Positions 1-7,331 of a stretch of 64,000 bases of DNA are shown here, piece by piece; position 1 is the first letter of the stretch, and every line of letters begins with the position of its first letter. Both the position numbers and the translations under genes were made by a program. Origin of the DNA: Arthrobacter ramosus (GTDB lineage: Bacteria; Actinomycetota; Actinomycetes; Actinomycetales; Micrococcaceae); assembly GCF_039535095.1 (NCBI RefSeq), contig NZ_BAAAWN010000001.1, positions 3,782,001-3,846,000 of the forward strand. Direction: 5' to 3'. The notes below the pieces were generated by a model. It saw only the letters and a list, made by a program, of their open reading frames with translations, did not search any database and was not told where the DNA came from.

Positions 1-53
1 ACTATGTCACGGATCCGGCCAAAGGCATCCAGGAGCAGTTCGTTGGATTTCAT
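1..53 (-). CDS. N-terminal fragment of a protein running off the left edge
   Basis: Only the first 17-18 codons are present, read leftward from an ATG at 53 behind an AAGGGA ribosome site. The opening residues (MKSNELLLDAFGRIRD) resemble the start of DinB/mycothiol-transferase-like proteins, but so few residues cannot settle the family. The gene starts 9 bases after the stop of the TfoX-like gene, so the two are probably co-transcribed. Confidence 0.45.
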   Translation of the reverse strand, partial: MKSNELLLDAFGRIRDI

Positions 54-62
54 CGCGTCCCT

Positions 63-401
63 TCACTGAGTTCTTCGCTGAGACCTCACGAAGTCCCAGG
101 CCTCACGTGCCAGGGCAAGCCATGACTCCTCATCTTCGGCAGTGACCTTGAGCCACTCCCTCATCGCACGACCCTTTCCGGCGTCAAACGGCGCTCCAAC
201 TCCGGTTCCGATCAGCGTCTCGACCCGCTGGTGTGGCAGCTTCACAACAAGCCTGCCCCCGGAAATCATCGCAAAAATCGAGCCGTGTACCTTCAGCGCG
301 TTCGAACCGAATCCGCGCTCCCCCGGCTCTCCCGGCACGCTCACACCAGGGCTGGTCCTGAATGCATCGACCAGCGCGTTAAAACGCTCCTCAGGCAGCA
401 T
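63..401 (-). CDS. TfoX/Sxy N-terminal-domain-like protein
   Basis: A 112-residue cytoplasmic protein without signal peptide or membrane segment. The middle part (about residues 33-60, with FAMISGGRLVVKLP) fits the TfoX_N fold: two strands around a short turn followed by a Lys-rich helix. In proteobacteria this domain occurs in competence regulators; in actinobacteria it occurs as a stand-alone protein of unknown role, and no competence genes are seen nearby. The next gene downstream starts 9 bases after its stop, suggesting a two-gene transcript. The family call rests on pattern recognition only. Confidence 0.6.
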   Translation of the reverse strand: MLPEERFNALVDAFRTSPGVSVPGEPGERGFGSNALKVHGSIFAMISGGRLVVKLPHQRVETLIGTGVGAPFDAGKGRAMREWLKVTAEDEESWLALAREAWDFVRSQRRTQ

Positions 402-533
402 GGGAACATCTTCCCGCCCCGGAGGTCGGGGAACAACCGGTAACCGTTAGCAAAGTCGCCGGGGTCAAACATCCGGCGGATCGGCAGGCATAAACTACAA
501 GCAGAACGTCTCTTCCGACGCCGGGGAGCTCAA

Positions 534-854
534 ATGGACACTGAATTCGCTGATGTCATCGGTCATGATGTCACGACGATCACTTGCCTGTGCGGAAACA
601 CCGTCAGCAAAGAGGGATTGATTCAGGCCAATTCACAAGGCGTCCCGGTGTACAGCGGAGCAAACGAGCCGGTCCCCGCCGGGCTGGCCCCGTGGCCCGA
701 CGATGAGGACCTCTACACCTTGTGTCCGTCATGCGGCCGCGTTTACCACGACACCGTCATTGAAGAGACGGGAACCGCACCCGTTGCCTTCCAGATCGAC
801 ATCACCGGCCCGATCGCTGAGGCGATCCGGGTTCATTGGGACCTCAGCACCTGA
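534..854 (+). CDS. Hypothetical protein with two Cys pairs
   Basis: 106 residues, not recognised. Two cysteine pairs, CLC near residue 19 and CPSC near residue 64, could bind one metal ion as a zinc-ribbon-like fold. The C-terminal 35 residues look like a compact alpha/beta tail. There is no signal peptide or membrane segment. The ATG at 534 is preceded by GGGGAGC. It stands alone between a leftward gene pair and a rightward DUF222 gene. Confidence 0.6.
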   Translation: MDTEFADVIGHDVTTITCLCGNTVSKEGLIQANSQGVPVYSGANEPVPAGLAPWPDDEDLYTLCPSCGRVYHDTVIEETGTAPVAFQIDITGPIAEAIRVHWDLST

Positions 855-907
855 TTTTTGAGACCTGTTTTCCTTGTTTCGCTTTTCGCGACGTCGATTG
901 GCAGCGC

Positions 908-931
908 GGGGGCTAAAAATGTCAGACCCCC
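908..931 (+). promoter_or_regulatory. G5/C5 stem-loop motif before the DUF222 gene
   Basis: GGGGG at 908-912 pairs with CCCCC at 927-931 around an AT-rich loop containing TAAAAATGTCAGA. It ends 16 bases before the DUF222 start codon. A C-rich/G-rich leader of this kind is commonly seen before DUF222/13E12-type genes in Arthrobacter. Its role (attenuator, operator or part of the repeat unit) is not known. Confidence 0.4.
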
Positions 932-947
932 GTGACAGGGTTTATTC

Positions 948-2558
948 ATGGAAGGCATCGGTCAACTCGTGGCACCTCGGGCAGCCCCGCCCGAGGTCGG
1001 GCTCGCGTCGTTGGGACGTCTGTCCCGCCGCCTGAAGCCCGTTCCTGCCCGGCATGCCGGGCAGCAAAGCCCGGCCGCCGTGCCGTCGCCCGCACCTGAC
1101 CTTGATCAGGCACTTGCGGCGATGGACGCGCTGCGCTCAACCGCTCTCTCCGACGCCGGCGTGTTGGCTTTCCCCGACGCCGCGGATTTCGCCGGCAAGA
1201 TCGAGGAAATCTCCCGGACGGTCGAGTTCTTGCAGCTCGTCGCAGCCGGGGCCGTGGAGCGGACCCGGCACGAAGCCCAGGCGGCACGGCAGTCATCCCC
1301 GGCACAGGGATGGAGGACCGGCTGGACCGAACCCACCGCAGCCGATACCGCAGCCGCACCGGTCGCGGGAACTGAAGCCGATACCGCAGCCGCGGCCGGC
1401 CCGGAAGGCTCTGCCGCCGGCCTCACGGCAGCAGCCGAAGCGCTCGACGACGGGTACCGGAACGCCGCCGAATTCCTGCGCGCCAGGCTGCGGATCAGCA
1501 TCGGCGAAGCGAGGCGCCGGCTCGCACTGGCCTCCGGGGTGCTCCCGCAGACCGGGATCGCCGGGCAGGACCTCCCCGCACGGCACGGGGTCCTCGCCGC
1601 GGCCCTGTCCTCGGCAGCCGTGCCGTCCCGCTCGGCCACGGTGATCAGCACGGCCCTGGACCAGGTACGGCACCTCGCCGACGCGGAAACCGCCCACCAG
1701 ATGGAGCAATCACTCACCCACACCGCCGTGCAGAGCGATCCCGACTTCGTCTCCCGGATGGCCAAACGCTGGGTCGATGCCATCGACCAGGACGGAACCG
1801 AACCCGGCGAGGAAGAACTCCGCCACCGCCAGGGAGCGTTCATCCGCAAACCCCGCCGCGGCCTGCACCACCTGGAAATCTTCGCCACCGCAGAACAATT
1901 CGAAACCCTCGCCACCGTCATGAACACCGCCACCAACCCGCGCCTCCAGCCCAACGCCGCCGGCACCGGCACCGGCAACGCCGCCGGCAGCGGCACCGGC
2001 ACCGACCTGGACCGCCGCTCCCGGGCGCAGAAACTGCTCGACGGGCTCATCGGCGCCTGCGCAGTGGCCCTGTCCACCGGCGAACTGCCGGCCAACGGCG
2101 GCCTCCGGCCGCAGGTGATGGTGACCATCGACTACCAAGACCTGCTCGAGCGCCTCGAACACCACGCCCGCGAAACGCCCACCGGCCCCCGCCTCAGCAG
2201 CGGCGCCTCCACGTTCCAGGGCCCGCTCCACCCCTCGGTCATCCGCAAGATCGCCTGCGACGCGGACATCATCCCCGTCCTGCTCGGCAGCGACAGCCGC
2301 GTGCTGGACATCGGCCGCACCACCCGGGTCTTCCCGACCCACATCCGCAAAGCCATCATCGCCCGCGACCAAGGCTGCGCCTTCCCCGACTGCACCATCC
2401 CCGCACCCTGGTGCGAAGCCCACCACATCACCTACTGGTCCAACGGCGGCACCACAGGAACCGACAACGGCACCCTCTTATGCAGCTTATGCCGACATCG
2501 GCATAAGCTGCATTATGCCGATGTCCGGATTATGCCGACGTTTGCTGTTGTGGCCTGA
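948..2558 (+). pseudogene. DUF222/HNH endonuclease (13E12 family), 5' part, disrupted by the RIT element
   Basis: Residues 1 to about 513 are a standard DUF222 protein. An Ala/Pro-rich N-terminus is followed by the helical DUF222 domain and a C-terminal HNH nuclease (CTIPAPWCEAHHITYW at about 485-500, then a conserved TDNG.LLCS). After Ser513 (codon 2484-2486) the reading enters the RIT left end and adds 23 foreign residues before a TGA at 2556-2558. The HNH motif is therefore cut before its final His-rich part, and nuclease activity is probably lost. The missing 3' part lies intact at 5874-6012; joining the two restores a 558-residue protein. In mycobacteria this family (REP13E12) also carries the attachment site of phage phiRv1. 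Confidence 0.9.
2480..2513. repeat. 34-bp perfect palindrome at the left junction of the RIT element
   Basis: Sixteen-base arms (ATGCAGCTTATGCCGA and its exact complement) flank a central CA. The left arm begins with ATGCAG, the six bases that also end the element on the right. The right arm ends in CTGCAT, the outermost bases of the left inverted repeat. The right end of the element has no equivalent, so the two ends differ by the 22 bases at 2486-2507. Confidence 0.85.
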
Positions 2559-2597
2559 TTTGGCGGGCTTGTCTGGGATTCTTATCGGCATAATCAG
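2508..2597 (+). repeat. RIT left terminal inverted repeat
   Basis: A 90-bp perfect reverse complement of 5784-5873. It contains TATGCCGA twice near the outer end (from 2514 and 2531) and its complement once near the inner end (2584-2591). These are likely recombinase binding sites arranged as outer and inner half-sites. Confidence 0.93.
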
Positions 2598-2645
2598 GTG
2601 ACGGGTGCACGCTTGCCTTTCCTCGTTTTGGAAAGGGAGAGCGTG

Positions 2646-3884
2646 ATGGATAGTGGTTTGAACGTCGTGGTTTCTGGGCCGTTGGGCGGTTTCGGAGTCG
2701 GGTTCGCTGAGTATCTTGGCCGGCTGGGGTATGCGCCGACCTCGATCGGTTTGCGGTTGAATCTGATGCGGCATCTGAGCCGGTGGCTCGTCGAGGAAGC
2801 GGTCTCACCGGCGGCGTGCGATGCTGCCGCACTCGAACGGTTCCTGGTGGGCCGCCGGGTGACGCACACGGACATGTCCTCGGCGGGGAGCCTGGCACCT
2901 CTGGTCGCGTATCTGCGATCGATCGAGGTGATTCCAGGGGAGGAACCCGAGACCGTGCCGGAGCCGGGTCCGGTGGATCTTGTTCTGGAGCGGTGGGGCC
3001 GGTTCCTGGCCGACGATCGTGGTCTGAGGACATCGACGATCCGGTACTACCGAGAGTTGGCGCGTCCGTTTCTGCTGTCGCGGTTAGGCGGCCAGGCGCT
3101 GGATCTGGAGGGTCTGGATGCTCGGGCGGTGAGCGGGTTCGTCATGTCGCAGATTCCGGGAATGCCCGTGGGGTCGGCGAAGCTGACAGTGACGGCGCTG
3201 CGGTCGCTGCTGCGTTTCCTGTTCGCCGCCGGCCACATCGGCGATCGGCTGGATCAGGTGGTGCCGGCCCGGGCGGGGTATCGGGATTCCGGCCTGCCAC
3301 GAGGTCTGACTCCCGAGCGGGTGAAGGCGTTGATCGCCGCGGTCGATCCGGCATCCCGCACGGGAAAGCGTGATCTCGCGATCGTGCTTGTACTTGCCCG
3401 GCTCGGGTTGCGGGCCGGGGAGGTCGCTGCGTTGAGCCTGGACGATGTCGATTGGCGGGCGGGAACGCTGCGAGTTCCCGGTAAGGGCGGGCAGAGCGAT
3501 CTGCTGCCGCTGGCCGCCGATGTTGGTGCGGGGTTAGCTGCGCATCTGTCGGTCGAACGTCATCCTGCCGCGACGGGCAGGGCGTTGTTCTTCACGTCCT
3601 CGGCTCCGTATCGTCGGCTCTCCAGCGCAGCCGTCAAAGCCGTGGTCCGGTGCGCCGGCGCACGGGCCGGACTCGGGCCGGTGGGTGCTCACCGGTTGCG
3701 GCATGCTGCCGGGACGGCGACGATCAATGCCGGCGCGTCCTTGGAAGAGGTGGCCCAGCTGCTGCGGCATCGCCATCTGGCCTCGACGACGATCTACGCG
3801 AAGGTCGACCTCACCCGGTTGGCCGGTCTGGCCCGGCCCTGGCCGGGTCTCGGAGCAGGTCAGGCGGGCGGTGAGCTCCGATGA
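2646..3884 (+). CDS. RIT tyrosine recombinase, first gene (RitA-type)
   Basis: A 412-residue site-specific tyrosine recombinase. The N-terminal arm and SAM-like core-binding domain (about 1-190) precede the catalytic domain. Catalytic residues are visible in order: Arg in LGLRAGEVAAL, Lys in PGKGGQ, HRLRH, and HRHLASTTIYAK with the nucleophilic Tyr. I chose the ATG at 2646 because GGGAGA lies a few bases before it; a GTG at 2598 directly after the left repeat would add 16 residues. The stop overlaps the start of the second recombinase (ATGA). In RIT elements all three proteins are thought to be needed for movement. Confidence 0.9.
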   Translation: MDSGLNVVVSGPLGGFGVGFAEYLGRLGYAPTSIGLRLNLMRHLSRWLVEEAVSPAACDAAALERFLVGRRVTHTDMSSAGSLAPLVAYLRSIEVIPGEEPETVPEPGPVDLVLERWGRFLADDRGLRTSTIRYYRELARPFLLSRLGGQALDLEGLDARAVSGFVMSQIPGMPVGSAKLTVTALRSLLRFLFAAGHIGDRLDQVVPARAGYRDSGLPRGLTPERVKALIAAVDPASRTGKRDLAIVLVLARLGLRAGEVAALSLDDVDWRAGTLRVPGKGGQSDLLPLAADVGAGLAAHLSVERHPAATGRALFFTSSAPYRRLSSAAVKAVVRCAGARAGLGPVGAHRLRHAAGTATINAGASLEEVAQLLRHRHLASTTIYAKVDLTRLAGLARPWPGLGAGQAGGELR

Positions 3885-4801
3885 GCGCGCTTGAGTCGCT
3901 GGTGGGGGATTACCTGCGGCTGCGCCGCGGACTGGGTTTCAAGCTCGCGACCCACGAGCGTTACCTCACCGAATACCTCCGATACCTCGAGCGAAGCGGC
4001 CAGGAAACGGTGACGACGGAGAATATTCTTGGCTGGGCGAGAACTCCGGGCGGCGCTGCCAGCTATCACGGCGCCAGGCTCTCCGTGGCGCGTTCCTTCG
4101 CTCGCTGGGCGCACGCCTTCGATTCGAGTATCGAGGTCCCGCCGCGGCAGCTTCTGCCCGCTCGCTCGCCGCGGGCCGTCCCGTTCATCTACTCGGATGA
4201 GCAGGTCCTGGCGCTGCTGGAACAGGCCCGGCTGTTGCGCTCCCCGATGGTCGCGGCCACTTACCGCACGCTGATCGGCCTGTTGGCCTGCACCGGGATG
4301 CGGGTGAGCGAGGCGATCAACGCAAATCGTTCGGACCTGGACGCAGGCGTGTTGAGCGTTGCCGACACGAAGTTCGGCAAGTCCCGGCTGGTCCCGTTGC
4401 ACTCCAGCGTCCTGGAGGTGCTCGCCGATTATGCGCTCACCCGTCACCGGCTGCTCGGGCCGGTCTCCACGGAGGCGTTGCTGGTATCCAGCGCGGGAAC
4501 GCGGCTGATTTACAAGAATGTGCACAGGGTTTTCCATCGTCTTGTCGCCCGGGCCGGCATCACGCCGAAATCGCAGCAGTGCCGGCCGAGGATCCATGAT
4601 CTGCGGCATAGCTTCGCCGTCACCACGATGATCGGCGCCTACCGGGACGGAGCCGTCCCGGCCGAGGTACTTCCCGTGCTCTCCACCTATCTGGGGCATG
4701 CGAGCCCGGGAAGCACTTACTGGTATCTGGAAGCGGTCCCCGAGCTTCTCGCCGAGGCCGGACGACGCTTGGGCCCGCTTCAGGCGGAGGAGCAATCATG
4801 A
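3881..4801 (+). CDS. RIT tyrosine recombinase, second gene (RitB-type)
   Basis: A 306-residue tyrosine recombinase: core-binding domain at about 1-95, catalytic domain to about 295. The active-site set is complete: Arg in TGMRVSEAI, HDLRHSFAV, and LGHASPGSTYWYL with the Tyr. A stretch between the HxxR motif and the last His (AVTTMIGAYRDG.VPAEV) is longer than in common phage integrases, as is usual for this RIT subfamily. Start and stop overlap the neighbouring recombinase genes by 4 bases (ATGA), pointing to coupled translation. Confidence 0.9.
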   Translation: MSALESLVGDYLRLRRGLGFKLATHERYLTEYLRYLERSGQETVTTENILGWARTPGGAASYHGARLSVARSFARWAHAFDSSIEVPPRQLLPARSPRAVPFIYSDEQVLALLEQARLLRSPMVAATYRTLIGLLACTGMRVSEAINANRSDLDAGVLSVADTKFGKSRLVPLHSSVLEVLADYALTRHRLLGPVSTEALLVSSAGTRLIYKNVHRVFHRLVARAGITPKSQQCRPRIHDLRHSFAVTTMIGAYRDGAVPAEVLPVLSTYLGHASPGSTYWYLEAVPELLAEAGRRLGPLQAEEQS

Positions 4802-5787
4802 CTTTGCTCGCGCCGACGCTGGAGAAGTACTTCGCCGAGCACCTGATGCGCGCTCTCGGCGCCAGCACCCACACCATCGCCGCTTACCGCGACACCTGGC
4901 GGCTGCTGCTGGCCCACGTCCACGAATCCACCGCGATCAGCCCGGACAAAATCGAGCTGACGATGCTTCACAGCGCCCGGATCACCAGCTTCATCAAACA
5001 TCTCGAGCACGAACGCGGCAACAGCACCCGGACCCGGAACGCGAGACTGGCCGCCGTCCGCTCCTTCTTCGCCTACGCCGCCTACCAGCACCCAGAGCAC
5101 GCCGAGCTGATCGCCCGGGTCCTAGCCATCCCGCAAAAACGAGTTGATCGCAGCGATATCGACTGGCTCACCGAGGACCAGATCAAAGCACTACTGGCCG
5201 CACCCGACCGGGCTACCCGCACCGGGCGACGCGATCACGCTCTTATCCTTACCGCGATCACGACCGGGCTACGCGTCACAGAGCTGACCGGACTGACCTG
5301 GGAACACATCCACCTCGGTCCCGGAGCGCACGTCATCTGCCAGGGCAAGGGGCGAAAGAACCGAGCAACCCCGCTCAGCCCGGAGAACGTGAAAACGCTC
5401 ACGACCTTGCGACTGGAGCAGAGACCCTCCGAACACGACCCCGTGTTCCCCACCCGCACCGGAGCCCGGATGAGCACCGACGCAGTTGCCCAGCGAGTGA
5501 GCCTCCATGCCGTCACCGCAGCGAATACCGAGCCATCATTGAGCGGAAAGAACATCACGCCCCACGTGCTGCGCCACTCCACTGCCATGAGGATGCTGCA
5601 TGCCGGTATCGAGACCTCAGTGATCGCGCTCTGGCTCGGACATGAAAGCGCCGAGACAACACAGATTTACGTCCACGCCGACCTCGCGCTGAAAGAGAAA
5701 GCCCTCGAAAGGATCCGCCCAACGAACACGCCGCCGGGCCGCTACGCTCCCGGCGACAAGCTCCTCGCGTTCCTCGAAGCCCTCTGA
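4798..5787 (+). CDS. RIT tyrosine recombinase, third gene (RitC-type)
   Basis: A 329-residue XerC/D-like tyrosine recombinase. The core-binding domain lies at about 1-100. The catalytic residues are Arg in TGLRVTELTG, Lys in GKGRKNR, HVLRHSTAM, and LGHESAETTQIYVHAD with the Tyr. The TGA stop (5785-5787) lies inside the right inverted repeat, so the last codon and the element end share bases. It overlaps the second gene by 4 bases. Confidence 0.9.
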   Translation: MTLLAPTLEKYFAEHLMRALGASTHTIAAYRDTWRLLLAHVHESTAISPDKIELTMLHSARITSFIKHLEHERGNSTRTRNARLAAVRSFFAYAAYQHPEHAELIARVLAIPQKRVDRSDIDWLTEDQIKALLAAPDRATRTGRRDHALILTAITTGLRVTELTGLTWEHIHLGPGAHVICQGKGRKNRATPLSPENVKTLTTLRLEQRPSEHDPVFPTRTGARMSTDAVAQRVSLHAVTAANTEPSLSGKNITPHVLRHSTAMRMLHAGIETSVIALWLGHESAETTQIYVHADLALKEKALERIRPTNTPPGRYAPGDKLLAFLEAL

Positions 5788-5873
5788 TTATGCCGATAAG
5801 AATCCCAGACAAGCCCGCCAAATCAGGCCACAACAGCAAACGTCGGCATAATCCGGACATCGGCATAATGCAG
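5784..5873 (-). repeat. RIT right terminal inverted repeat
   Basis: Exact 90-bp reverse complement of 2508-2597. It carries the stop codon of the third recombinase and ends in ATGCAG at the junction with the host gene. It lacks the extra 22-base palindromic unit found outside the left repeat. Confidence 0.93.
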
Positions 5874-6012
5874 CCACCACCACCACGTCATCCACAAAGA
5901 ACACTGGACCATCACCATGGAAACAGGGGTGCCATGGTTCAAACCACCGCCCCACGTCGACCCCCGCCAAACACCCCGACGCAACCACCACTTCAGACCC
6001 ACCCGGACATGA
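5874..6012 (+). pseudogene. DUF222/HNH endonuclease, 3' remnant
   Basis: After the first C completes the split Ser codon, this stretch reads HHHHVIHKEHWTITMETG and continues to PTRT and a TGA at 6010-6012. This is the normal end of a DUF222 protein, including the last His residues of the HNH motif. It has no start of its own and is the partner of 948-2486, separated by the RIT element. Confidence 0.9.
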
Positions 6013-6042
6013 GCCTGCCCAGTTGAAGTCCACCCGAATCCA

Positions 6043-6072
6043 TTGACATGTGACCAAACGGTCACCTATTCT
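6043..6072 (+). promoter_or_regulatory. Promoter with ArsR-type operator for the ArsR-SRPBCC gene
   Basis: TTGACA (6043-6048) and TATTCT (6067-6072) are 18 bases apart. GTGACC-AAAC-GGTCAC (6050-6065), a perfect inverted repeat, fills the spacer, where a bound dimer would block polymerase. The initiation codon at 6079 lies about where transcription should begin, so the mRNA is probably leaderless. Autorepression is the simplest reading. Confidence 0.7.
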
Positions 6073-6078
6073 GAATGC

Positions 6079-6834
6079 ATGGACGCCGTCTTCAAGGCAC
6101 TCTCCGACCCCACCCGCAGGGATCTGCTCGACGAGCTCTTCCGCGAGGACGGGCAGACGCTCAGCGCGCTTGAAGCACGGTTCGACATGACCCGTTTCGG
6201 GATCATGAAGCACCTCAAGATCCTTGAGGAAGCCGGGCTGGTTGTGACCCGCCGTCGTGGTCGCGAAAAGCTCCATTACCTGAATCCGGTACCCATCAGG
6301 CTCGTCCACGACCGTTGGGTGAGCAAATATGCAGAACCGTGGGCCGCTGCGTTGAGCGACCTCAAGACGAGATTGGAAACTCCCGTGGAAAAGATCTTCG
6401 AAATCTACATCAAGACCACTCCGGAGCGGCTTTGGGAAGCCATCACGGACAGCGACACCCGCAGCAAGTACCAGTTCGGCAACACCCACACTGCGGACTG
6501 GACGCCGGGGGGGCACTACGAGATGCACAATCCCAAGGCCAACGGAATGGTCCTCGGCGAAGGCGAAAACGTGGAGGTCGATCCCCCGCGCCGGCTCGTC
6601 CAGACCATGCGCGCGCTCTGGGGCGAGGACGTAAAGGCCGAGGGCACGTCACGCGTCACTTGGGAGATCGAACCCGTAGGCGACTCCTGCCACCTGACCG
6701 TCACCCACAGTGACCTGCGCGAAGGCGGCAACGACCAGATCTACGGCGGTTGGCCGATGATCCTCTCCGGCCTCAAGACCTGGCTGGAGACCGGCGAGGT
6801 TCTCACGACTCCGGGTTCATTGATGTATTCGTGA
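6079..6834 (+). CDS. ArsR-family regulator fused to an SRPBCC (AHSA1-like) domain
   Basis: A 251-residue fusion. Residues 1-90 form an ArsR winged helix (FKALSDPTRRDLLDELF; recognition region TRFGIMKHLKILEEAGLV). Residues 105-245 form an SRPBCC/AHSA1 domain (IFEIYIKTTPERLWEAITD, WTPGGHYEMHNP), which has a hydrophobic ligand cavity. Such fusions are thought to sense a small molecule through the SRPBCC part. I placed the start at the ATG at 6079, seven bases after the -10 box; an upstream in-frame codon at 6043 falls inside the promoter. The gene stands alone with its own operator. Confidence 0.85.
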   Translation: MDAVFKALSDPTRRDLLDELFREDGQTLSALEARFDMTRFGIMKHLKILEEAGLVVTRRRGREKLHYLNPVPIRLVHDRWVSKYAEPWAAALSDLKTRLETPVEKIFEIYIKTTPERLWEAITDSDTRSKYQFGNTHTADWTPGGHYEMHNPKANGMVLGEGENVEVDPPRRLVQTMRALWGEDVKAEGTSRVTWEIEPVGDSCHLTVTHSDLREGGNDQIYGGWPMILSGLKTWLETGEVLTTPGSLMYS

Positions 6835-6862
6835 GGCTCGACGGCGGCGCGACCCGCCGCTT

Positions 6863-7216
6863 TTAGGCCCTGGAAGCCGGAACGAGGGCCGCGTTGAGGT
6901 ACTCCAAATGCGCCAGCGTCGGGGCAGTCACATTCGCAGCGTATTCCGAGTGCTTGGTGAGGAACTTCTTGATGAAAGGGCACACCGGCACGATCCCGAG
7001 TCCCTCGCTCACAGTCTCGTCCAAGGCAACTTCGGCGAGCCTGCCCGCCAGCCCTTGGCCGCCGAACTCCTCGTTGATCACGGTGTGGTAGAAAATCCGC
7101 TGCGGGGACCCGCCGTCGTCGTACGCTTTGTACGCGGCCTTACCGATCACGTGGCCATCAGCGAGCACTTCAAAGCGTTCGCGGTCAACGTTGTGGCGGA
7201 AGGTGGCATCGGTCAT
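6863..7216 (-). CDS. GNAT-like N-acetyltransferase (YjdJ/Gtn10 type)
   Basis: 117 residues matching the short GNAT-like family: FEVLADGHVIGKAAY, YHTVINEEFGGQGLAGRL (acetyl-CoA loop Q/G-x-G-x-A), and VPVCPFIKKFLTKH with the family's conserved Cys-Pro-Phe. The substrate is unknown. A GAGGAG ribosome site lies 7 bases before the ATG. It lies downstream of the X25 gene but a strong hairpin separates them, so it is probably expressed on its own. Confidence 0.85.
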   Translation of the reverse strand: MTDATFRHNVDRERFEVLADGHVIGKAAYKAYDDGGSPQRIFYHTVINEEFGGQGLAGRLAEVALDETVSEGLGIVPVCPFIKKFLTKHSEYAANVTAPTLAHLEYLNAALVPASRA

Positions 7217-7277
7217 CGCTGGCTCCTCGGTTAAGTCCTGTTGACCTACACTAACCTCGGAGCCCGGGCGCTTTGTT

Positions 7278-7323
7278 CCCAGGTTTTCTCCAAGCCCGGA
7301 TTTGAACTTGGAGAAAACCTGGG
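7278..7323 (-). terminator. 17-bp perfect stem-loop between the X25 and GNAT genes
   Basis: CCCAGGTTTTCTCCAAG (7278-7294) pairs perfectly with 7307-7323 around a 12-base loop. It starts 9 bases after the stop of the leftward X25 gene. It has no T-tract, as is common for actinobacterial terminators. Confidence 0.7.
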
Positions 7324-7331
7324 AATTAGGG

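Larger units (their letters stand above)
2486..5873 (+). mobile_element. RIT (recombinase-in-trio) element, complete
   Basis: The element is 3388 bp with three overlapping tyrosine recombinase genes in one direction, bounded by identical 90-bp inverted repeats (2508-2597 and 5784-5873). ATGCAG occurs at both boundaries (2480-2485 and 5868-5873). Removing 2486-5873 rejoins the host gene in frame, which fixes the insertion exactly. Three co-oriented, mutually overlapping tyrosine recombinases between long inverted repeats is the defining layout of RIT elements. There is no cargo gene. The intact genes and identical ends suggest a recent insertion. Confidence 0.93.

Noticed and set aside
2646..5787. 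Three recombinases as phage or integron integrases
   Set aside because: No phage genes, attC sites or cassettes; trio overlap and 90-bp inverted ends fit a RIT element only.
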